Source: Blastocatellia bacterium
GTDB taxonomy: Bacteria > Acidobacteriota > Blastocatellia > Pyrinomonadales > Pyrinomonadaceae
Reading direction: 5' to 3'
Assembly (NCBI GenBank): GCA_003175865.1
Contig: PSRF01000104.1
Location: forward strand, 1 to 6,678
Length of the DNA: 6,678 bases
Shown here: positions 1-3,813 of the stretch, in pieces
Numbering within the stretch: position 1 is the stretch's first letter
Layout of the letters: every line of letters begins with the position of its first letter
Notes under the pieces: generated by a model
Databases searched by the model: none
What the model saw: the letters and a program-made list of their open reading frames with translations, nothing else
What the model was told of the DNA's origin: nothing
Position numbers and translations under genes: made by a program

Positions 1-793
1 ATTTCGAATCAGCAGAGCGGATCAAAGCCGTTAGGCTACGCTCGTCAATACCACCAACCAGCGCGGCATCCCAGACTAACCAATAATGTTTTGGCCGCCT
101 GTGTGAGGGGTCGGATTCAGTAAAGCCAAGTCTGACTAAACGTGTAATGAAATTGGGATCCGTTTTTACGGGTAACGAACTAAAGAAATACGTCGACCTC
201 ACTGGCAAACCCAGCTCACGTCGCATCTGATTAATGTGGTCCTCACATTCACCTGCCGCGGACATGTTTTCTGCGTCCTTTGATTGCGACACTACATGAT
301 CGAGTTCATGTAGGAAACCCCAGCCAACATCAAAAGCGGCGCGCGCTCTTGCGTCTCCAGTCACGTGTTGAAAATCACGAAAGTCGATTAGAACGACGAA
401 GATCGGGATCGGTGAAACACTCGAACCAGTAGTGCGACCAGGTACAACGCGACAAAATGCAACATCAGCGCGATCCGTAGCATCTTCAAGCACGATCAGT
501 TGGTTACCGTGAATTGCGCTGGCTATTAACGCTCTGGCGCTTTCCGATCCTGCACTATCAACTTCGCCGGTAACAAGAAAACCATTTCGATCAAATGACA
601 ACTCGCGCCAACCTGTGATTGCCCGAAGCTTTTCTAGAAGCTCGGTCTTATGGGCTGGCCTCATATCGTCACGAACCACAACGCGACTTGTTTGCCCGGC
701 AAACCCAACGACGGCCCACACTAACAAACAGATGACGCCGCCTAGCGGACGGGCTATTGATAAGTAAGGCGATTTGTAGATTCTGGGTCGCAA
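1..793 (-). CDS. Putative secreted HExxH zinc-metalloprotease-like protein (3' end outside window)
   Basis: The frame is open from a TAA at about 875 to the left edge, giving 264 codons with no stop in the window. I place the start at TTG 793-791. It follows GGGAGGAAG (810-802), and no ATG occurs in frame before codon 44. Residues 1-34 look like a signal peptide: Arg2, Arg4, Lys7 and Arg15, then a hydrophobic core at about 17-32 ending GFA-GQ, so the protein is probably exported. There is no lipobox before Cys22. The mature part has an alpha/beta-looking N-terminal half (about 45-135). A predicted helix then carries GFLHELDHVV, which contains the zincin motif HExxH (His162, Glu163, His166). 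Glu182 and Glu184, in GECEDHINQM, lie 16 and 18 residues after His166 and could supply a third metal ligand, as in gluzincins. Cys114 and Cys183 could pair. A Trp/Tyr-rich segment (KHYWLVWDA, about 241-249) follows. I do not recognise a named family. The zinc peptidase role is inferred from the motif alone; the gene being real is much surer. Confidence 0.8.
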   Translation of the reverse strand, partial: MRPRIYKSPYLSIARPLGGVICLLVWAVVGFAGQTSRVVVRDDMRPAHKTELLEKLRAITGWRELSFDRNGFLVTGEVDSAGSESARALIASAIHGNQLIVLEDATDRADVAFCRVVPGRTTGSSVSPIPIFVVLIDFRDFQHVTGDARARAAFDVGWGFLHELDHVVSQSKDAENMSAAGECEDHINQMRRELGLPVRSTYFFSSLPVKTDPNFITRLVRLGFTESDPSHRRPKHYWLVWDAALVGGIDERSLTALIRSADSK

Positions 794-801
794 CTTCGAA
801 A

Positions 802-810
802 CTTCCTCCC
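802..810 (-). promoter_or_regulatory. Ribosome binding site deciding the TTG start of the HExxH gene
   Basis: The minus strand reads GGGAGGAAG here. The GGAGG core lies 11 nt before TTG 793-791, slightly long but usable. No ATG or GTG is in frame near it. The next in-frame start candidates would cut into or remove the signal peptide, so this site is the main argument for TTG. Confidence 0.6.
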
Positions 811-856
811 AGAGGTCAAACCAACGAGAGTTAGGGTTGAGTACGTCGGTTCGCTT

Positions 857-879
857 GGTGACGCCTTGGAGGCGTTACC
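857..879. repeat. Inverted repeat (10-bp arms, 3-nt loop) in the divergent control region
   Basis: GGTGACGCCT (857-866) and AGGCGTTACC (870-879) pair over 10 positions, with one G-T wobble, around TGG. On the minus strand it directly follows a consensus-like TTGACA (886-881) and lies about 65-85 nt before the HExxH start. It could be an operator placed over a promoter or a hairpin in that gene's leader. I could not match a -10 hexamer 16-18 nt after TTGACA, so I do not call a promoter. No T-run follows on either strand, so it is not an intrinsic terminator. Confidence 0.6.
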
Positions 880-996
880 TTGTCAACTCATGTTACCAAA
901 ATGTTAACAACTCGCATATCAGAAAATTTTCCTACAAAAAAGCGTCTGAACTGCATCTAAAGCTTCAGGTTCGCAAGCCCAAGAAACATTGTTAAC
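874..996. promoter_or_regulatory. Cluster of GTTACC/GTTAAC words, possible regulator-binding region
   Basis: GTTACC occurs at 874-879 and 892-897, 18 bp apart start to start. TGTTAAC, with a palindromic GTTAAC core, occurs at 902-908 and 990-996. A related TTGTCAAC lies at 880-887. A perfect 10-bp palindrome, GAAAATTTTC, is at 922-931. The words sit between two divergently transcribed genes, where operators for both are expected. Function is inferred from placement and repetition only; short AT-rich words also recur by chance. Confidence 0.35.
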
Positions 997-1019
997 GTGA
1001 ACTTAAGTGGGCTGATACT
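989..1019 (+). promoter_or_regulatory. Weak sigma70-like promoter candidate for the zinc-ribbon gene
   Basis: TTGTTA (989-994) could be a -35 element and GATACT (1014-1019) a -10 element, with a 19-bp spacer that is longer than ideal. The second TGTTAAC word overlaps the -35. An inverted pair AGCCCA (976-981) / TGGGCT (1008-1013) brackets it. TTGACG (1030-1035) is a better -35, but I find no fitting -10 downstream of it. Low confidence. Confidence 0.2.
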
Positions 1020-1063
1020 GTCGTGTAACTTGACGATGTATCTAATGAGGTGAGAACAGAGGT

Positions 1064-1069
1064 AAGGAG
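1064..1069 (+). promoter_or_regulatory. Strong ribosome binding site before the GTG start at 1077
   Basis: AAGGAG is followed by a 7-nt spacer (TTTTTAG) and then GTG 1077-1079. This near-ideal spacing is strong evidence that the small downstream frame is translated and that GTG is its start. Confidence 0.8.
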
Positions 1070-1076
1070 TTTTTAG

Positions 1077-1268
1077 GTGAACCAGGAAGAAAGAAAAAGA
1101 CAAGAGAAGGCGTTTCGTGTTCTATGCATATGGTGCGGAGTGAAAATCCGCGACGACCAATCGGAAGATGCGAGCGGATTGTGCCTGAAATGTTTCTACC
1201 AGCTTCTGAAGGAACAGCTCGGGACACAAAAAGTGAGTCGATATGGTGAGTATGTAAGCGAAAGATAG
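1077..1268 (+). CDS. Small Cys4 zinc-ribbon protein, 63 aa, function unknown
   Basis: The frame starts with GTG behind AAGGAG at 7-nt spacing and ends in TAG. Residues 1-14 form a very charged N-terminus (EERKRQEK). A CxxC pair (Cys17, Cys20, in CIWCG) is separated by 15 residues from a second pair (Cys36, Cys39, in GLCLKCF). This is the layout of a four-cysteine zinc ribbon or zinc knuckle. The acidic linker (DDQSED) and the helix-like tail (YQLLKEQL) fit a compact zinc-binding fold. There is no signal peptide or membrane segment, so it should be cytoplasmic. Small proteins of this type can bind nucleic acid or act as adaptor domains, but nothing here decides which. It is the only plus-strand gene, divergent from the secreted HExxH gene and convergent with the mog-like gene. 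The overlapping minus-strand frames lack such signals. The gene being real is likely; the role is unknown. Confidence 0.8.
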   Translation: MNQEERKRQEKAFRVLCIWCGVKIRDDQSEDASGLCLKCFYQLLKEQLGTQKVSRYGEYVSER

Positions 1269-1310
1269 CGGGTTTGTTTCCTTAAATAGTTTCCATCCTG
1301 CAAAGTGGTT

Positions 1311-1330
1311 TCGTTCGTTCGTCCCTCCCT
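1311..1330. repeat. Tetranucleotide tandem repeats (TCGT)3 then (CCCT)2
   Basis: Three copies of TCGT (1311-1322) are followed at once by two of CCCT (1323-1330), in the gap between the convergent small gene and the terminator of the minus-strand block. This is simple-sequence DNA and no function is indicated. Confidence 0.5.
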
Positions 1331-1340
1331 CAAGTTGGAT

Positions 1341-1380
1341 TAAAAACAAATGGGGCCGCGAGTGTGTTGTTCGCAACCCC
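1341..1380 (-). terminator. Rho-independent terminator closing the carB-to-mog block
   Basis: Read on the minus strand, GGGGTTGCGA (1380-1371) pairs with TCGCGGCCCC (1361-1352) over 10 bp, including two U-G wobbles, around the 9-nt loop ACAACACAC. The T-rich run ATTTGTTTTT (1351-1342) follows directly. The wobbles become C-A mismatches on the opposite strand and the T-run is lost there, so the element should work only for minus-strand transcripts. It lies about 90 nt after the mog-like stop codon. Confidence 0.75.
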
Positions 1381-1395
1381 TCATCCCAGCTATGG

Positions 1396-1416
1396 GCAAC
1401 CTCTTAAACTGGTTGC
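1396..1416. repeat. Small hairpin between the mog-like stop codon and the terminator
   Basis: GCAACC (1396-1401) and GGTTGC (1411-1416) are perfect 6-bp complementary arms around 9 nt. On the minus strand this gives a second hairpin in the 3' untranslated region, upstream of the terminator. No T-run follows. It may add RNA stability or may be chance. Confidence 0.4.
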
Positions 1417-1470
1417 ACTTTAGACACCGAAAACTAAGTTGTCGTTACGAGTGAATTAATTCTTCATGAA

Positions 1471-1968
1471 TTACTTTGCGTCGGAGTGTGTGGTTCGTCC
1501 CGCGAGCAAATCAACTGCGTGATTAAGAACAGGCTTGATAACGCCGAAACTTTCTTTTACCGCTTTGGGCGAACCTGGGAGATTAATGATAAGCGTTCCA
1601 TAACACACGCCACACACGCCGCGCGAAATCATACCCATTGGTGTATGTCGCAACGACTCTAATCGAATTGCCTCTGAAATTCCTGGGACCTCGCGCTCGA
1701 TGACTTTCAGCGTGGCCTCGGGAGTATTATCTCTTGGACCAAGACCCGTCCCACCAGTAGTAACAATTACGTTCACGTCGCGTCGCTCTGCAAATAGACG
1801 TAAGGTGGTAATCAATGGCTCAAGATCATCGGACACAATTTTGGTGTCAACGATTTCTACTTGAGCATCTCGTAATAGCGCTACCAGTGTTTCACCAGAC
1901 TGGTCCTGCCGCTCGCCTCGCACACAAGCATCGCTGACAGTAATCACGACCGCATGAACGTTAGACAA
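1471..1968 (-). CDS. mog: MoaB/Mog-family molybdopterin-binding protein (probable molybdopterin adenylyltransferase)
   Basis: The 165-residue product has the usual length and motifs of the MoaB/MogA family. An N-terminal beta-strand plus loop (AVVITVSDACVRGE, 6-19) is followed by the hallmark TTGGTGLGPRDNTPEAT (70-86) with Asp80, which matches the catalytic Asp region of MogA. PGISEAIR (95-102) and LPGSPKAV (130-137) follow. MogA adenylylates molybdopterin with ATP before molybdate insertion, in the cytoplasm. MoaB paralogues share the fold, so the precise enzyme is not certain, and no other molybdenum-cofactor gene is visible. The start is TTG 1968-1966. GAGG (1982-1979), overlapping the upstream TGA stop, lies 10 nt before it. 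No ATG is available without losing the first beta-strand. The 12-nt gap to the upstream CoA-binding gene suggests translational coupling. It is the last gene before the terminator. Cys119 and Cys122 form a CGVC pair I would not overinterpret. Confidence 0.9.
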   Translation of the reverse strand: MSNVHAVVITVSDACVRGERQDQSGETLVALLRDAQVEIVDTKIVSDDLEPLITTLRLFAERRDVNVIVTTGGTGLGPRDNTPEATLKVIEREVPGISEAIRLESLRHTPMGMISRGVCGVCYGTLIINLPGSPKAVKESFGVIKPVLNHAVDLLAGRTTHSDAK

Positions 1969-1980
1969 AACTCGTGTACC

Positions 1981-2406
1981 TCAAGCGCGATTTCTTCTGA
2001 TGTGCTCTTTCAACCAGCAACGATCCATCACAACCAACAAGCCTGCATCGAACGCCCGGTGTGCGGCGGCGTGATCAATGACACCCTCCTGAAGCCAAAC
2101 TGCGCGCGCACCGACCTCAATCGCATCATCAACCGCGTGACCTGCTTCATCTGAACGACGAAATACATCAACCAAATCGATCTTTTCCGGCACCATCTGA
2201 AGTCTCGGATAAGAAATTTCGCCAAATACCTGCGTCTCGTTCGGGTTTACCGGAATAACTCTATAACCGGTCCGCCGCATATACGCAGAGACACTATTCG
2301 AAGGACGTGATGGATCAGAGGAGAGACCAACTACTGCGATTGTGTGGCACTCGCCAAGGATCTGCTCGATTGTTTCCGGAGAATTGAGACCGAACTCGTC
2401 AACCAT
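1981..2406 (-). CDS. CoA-binding domain protein, YccU-like (CoA_binding_2)
   Basis: This 141-residue single-domain protein has a Rossmann-type fold, starts at ATG 2406-2404 and ends in TGA. GAAGAAG lies just upstream as a modest ribosome-binding site. The first beta-strand and phosphate-binding loop read AVVGLSSDPSRPSNSV (24-39). Strand 2 ends RVIPVNPNE (49-57). VDVFRRSD (79-86), AVWLQEGV (102-109) and the terminal VVMDRCWLKEH (125-135) complete the pattern of the stand-alone CoA-binding family, which resembles the CoA-binding half of succinyl-CoA synthetase alpha. Family members are small and cytoplasmic. CoA binding is known structurally for relatives, but a reaction is not established. It lies 12 nt ahead of the mog-like gene and 114 nt after the kinase-fold gene. 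The family call is secure; the physiological role is unknown. Confidence 0.92.
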   Translation of the reverse strand: MVDEFGLNSPETIEQILGECHTIAVVGLSSDPSRPSNSVSAYMRRTGYRVIPVNPNETQVFGEISYPRLQMVPEKIDLVDVFRRSDEAGHAVDDAIEVGARAVWLQEGVIDHAAAHRAFDAGLLVVMDRCWLKEHIRRNRA

Positions 2407-2434
2407 AACTTCTTCGAACTGTTGATACGTCCAA

Positions 2435-2461
2435 ACTATATCTAGAACATTCTCTCTTCAA
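2435..2461 (-). promoter_or_regulatory. Weak promoter candidate ahead of the CoA-binding and mog-like genes
   Basis: The minus strand reads TTGAAG (2461-2456), 15 nt, then TATAGT (2440-2435), about 30 nt before the ATG at 2406. The hexamers are fair but the spacer is short. It lies in the largest gap of the minus-strand block, where an internal promoter would be plausible. Confidence 0.25.
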
Positions 2462-2469
2462 TTCCGACT

Positions 2470-2503
2470 TCGCGCAAACGTACAGTCGTTCTCAGTTTCG
2501 CGA
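2470..2503. repeat. Inverted repeat in the gap between the kinase-fold and CoA-binding genes
   Basis: TCGCGcAAAC (2470-2479) and GTTTCGCGA (2495-2503) pair over 9 bp with one bulged base, around 15 nt. It lies directly upstream of the weak promoter candidate and 18 nt past the kinase-fold stop codon. No T-run follows on the minus strand, so an intrinsic terminator is unlikely. It may be an operator or an mRNA-processing hairpin. Confidence 0.4.
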
Positions 2504-2520
2504 TCAAGTTGAATCCACGG

Positions 2521-3741
2521 CTATACCAATCGCTCACGGAACACGGGGTAATATGGAAGACTAACAAAGTCATTGGTCCACCGGGTTTCCAAGCGAGTCA
2601 CCATGTCTCGGGCAGAGTGGCCCAAAGCTCTCATTTCCTTGTACTCTTCAGACAAATCAGCAAACGCCTCCAAACAAGCCATTACTTGTTGACGCAATGT
2701 CGTCGGCCCTCTTCGCCTGTCACTTATCAAAGCTTCAGGCAAACGATGGATAACATGGAGTATGTTCCAACGCGCTCCAGCCTCGACCATCGCACGACTA
2801 AATGAAAGGTCGTCAGATGCCGCCGGACACCGTTGAGCTAACGAATACTGGTACGCTCTTTCCATCCGCGGCAAGAGCGTTTTAGGTAGGCGCATCAAGC
2901 AGCCCCAAGTCATACGTCCCGGTATTCCTTCAAGCAACGCATGTCTGAATCCGCCGGCATTGAAATCAAAAAGTCTAGGCTTAGACCTATATCGGATGTA
3001 GTCGTCAGCCATGTTTTGATCGCCCTTACAGTACGCACGGAACGACCCGGGGTCTTGCTCCACTACGGCTGCGATATGTTCGATTTCCTCATCAACACCT
3101 GCACGCGTGCCAATACCAACAGCATTGAAGCTAGCCCGATAGGTCATGATTGCTTCATCTATTTCACTCGTCGTAATGGAGGTTCGCGCATCCGACCAAG
3201 GATCTTGAAACAGTTTCTTGGGACTGGGCACAATGCCAATCGCATTTCTGATTTGCTGGTACTCGTCGGCTCGCCCTATGGTTGACGCATGCAACTTACC
3301 GATCAATGAGACATGCTCAATTAACGTTTTCTCTGCCATCTCAGGATCAGCACCGTGTAATGCCTCATACGTTGTCGGTGATTCACCGTCTCCTAGATCC
3401 TCAAGAACGATGAAGCCGTGTTCACGGCTACCGCCATAGAACTGCGGACTGAATGGTGGATCGTTTGGAATCCCGCTTAGAAACTTTGCTGCCGCCCAGT
3501 CGTTAAAAAATTCGTGAGCTGCATTTGGCGTTGAGCTGTGTGGATCATAACCAAAACGATCTTCTCTTACCTTCTTAACGATGAATGACGAAGGGCTGCC
3601 TGCTCGCGCATTATCTAAGTGACAACGAACGACTACGCTTCCTTGGGTCGAAAACACTTCACCAGAACGAAGTTGAACGCTGTCACCCGTTACCTCAGAG
3701 ATAATTTGGCTTGCCGCAGCTGCGATTAAACTGGCGTCCAT
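2521..3741 (-). CDS. Phosphotransferase-fold protein (APH/choline-kinase-like) with altered catalytic loop
   Basis: The 406-residue cytoplasmic protein starts at ATG 3741-3739 without a clear ribosome-binding site and ends in TAG. The architecture is that of the aminoglycoside phosphotransferase/choline kinase superfamily. The N-lobe strand FIVKK (53-57) holds a candidate ATP-binding Lys, the hinge is HGFIVLEDLGDG (108-119), and a helix carries IGKLHA (147-152). The catalytic loop reads YCKGDQNMADDY (237-248) and the metal-binding segment FDFNAGGFRHALLEG (258-272). A C-terminal helical part follows, ending LPYYPVFRERLV. In active relatives the loop is normally HGD-x4-N. Here Lys239 replaces His, Asp241 is kept, and Asp246 stands where the metal-binding Asn is expected. 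Asp259 of the DF motif is kept. It may be a diverged kinase acting on an unknown small molecule or a weakened one. Nothing indicates antibiotic resistance. It lies 72 nt after carB with no terminator between them. The fold is confident; the substrate is unknown. Confidence 0.85.
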   Translation of the reverse strand: MDASLIAAAASQIISEVTGDSVQLRSGEVFSTQGSVVVRCHLDNARAGSPSSFIVKKVREDRFGYDPHSSTPNAAHEFFNDWAAAKFLSGIPNDPPFSPQFYGGSREHGFIVLEDLGDGESPTTYEALHGADPEMAEKTLIEHVSLIGKLHASTIGRADEYQQIRNAIGIVPSPKKLFQDPWSDARTSITTSEIDEAIMTYRASFNAVGIGTRAGVDEEIEHIAAVVEQDPGSFRAYCKGDQNMADDYIRYRSKPRLFDFNAGGFRHALLEGIPGRMTWGCLMRLPKTLLPRMERAYQYSLAQRCPAASDDLSFSRAMVEAGARWNILHVIHRLPEALISDRRRGPTTLRQQVMACLEAFADLSEEYKEMRALGHSARDMVTRLETRWTNDFVSLPYYPVFRERLV

Positions 3742-3813
3742 CGAGTTTCGCAGTGGGAATAGGTTGGAACGCTTTCGGCATTCAGAGCTTACTGTTGACC
3801 ATGTCCTTATATT
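3742..3813 (-). other. 72-nt spacer between carB and the kinase-fold gene, no terminator seen
   Basis: On the minus strand this spacer has no GC-rich hairpin followed by a T-run and no convincing promoter. It holds an AAGGA directly before an ATG that opens only a six-codon frame (MVNSKL, stop). That frame is too short and its spacing too tight to call a gene. Read-through from carB is therefore the simplest reading. Confidence 0.4.

Noticed and set aside
961..981. tRNA-like GGTTCGCAAGCCC in the divergent control region
   Set aside because: It resembles a T-arm only superficially. No acceptor stem, anticodon arm or correctly spaced partner sequences surround it.
1042..1376. Two minus-strand frames (1042-1227 and 1122-1376) over the zinc-ribbon gene and its downstream gap
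   Set aside because: They lack ribosome-binding sites and recognisable protein features. The longer one also runs through the terminator hairpin. The plus-strand frame has a strong AAGGAG and a Cys4 pattern.
1453..1472. AT-rich inverted repeat (TAATTC/GAATTA) at the mog-like stop codon as a terminator
   Set aside because: The stem is 6 AT-rich base pairs, overlaps the stop codon and has no T-run. The element at 1341-1380 is far stronger.
1954..2225. Short frames overlapping the CoA-binding gene (plus 1954-2154, minus 2028-2225)
   Set aside because: They are shadows of a clearly coding frame with family-level motifs, and their translations resemble no protein type.
2509..3439. Several plus-strand frames of 73-114 codons opposite the kinase-fold gene
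   Set aside because: They are antisense shadows of a well-supported 406-residue gene. None has a ribosome-binding site or motif that would outweigh it.
2521..3741. Calling the phosphotransferase-fold gene an aminoglycoside-resistance enzyme
   Set aside because: Only the superfamily fold is shared. The catalytic loop deviates and the neighbourhood is housekeeping, with no mobile-element context.
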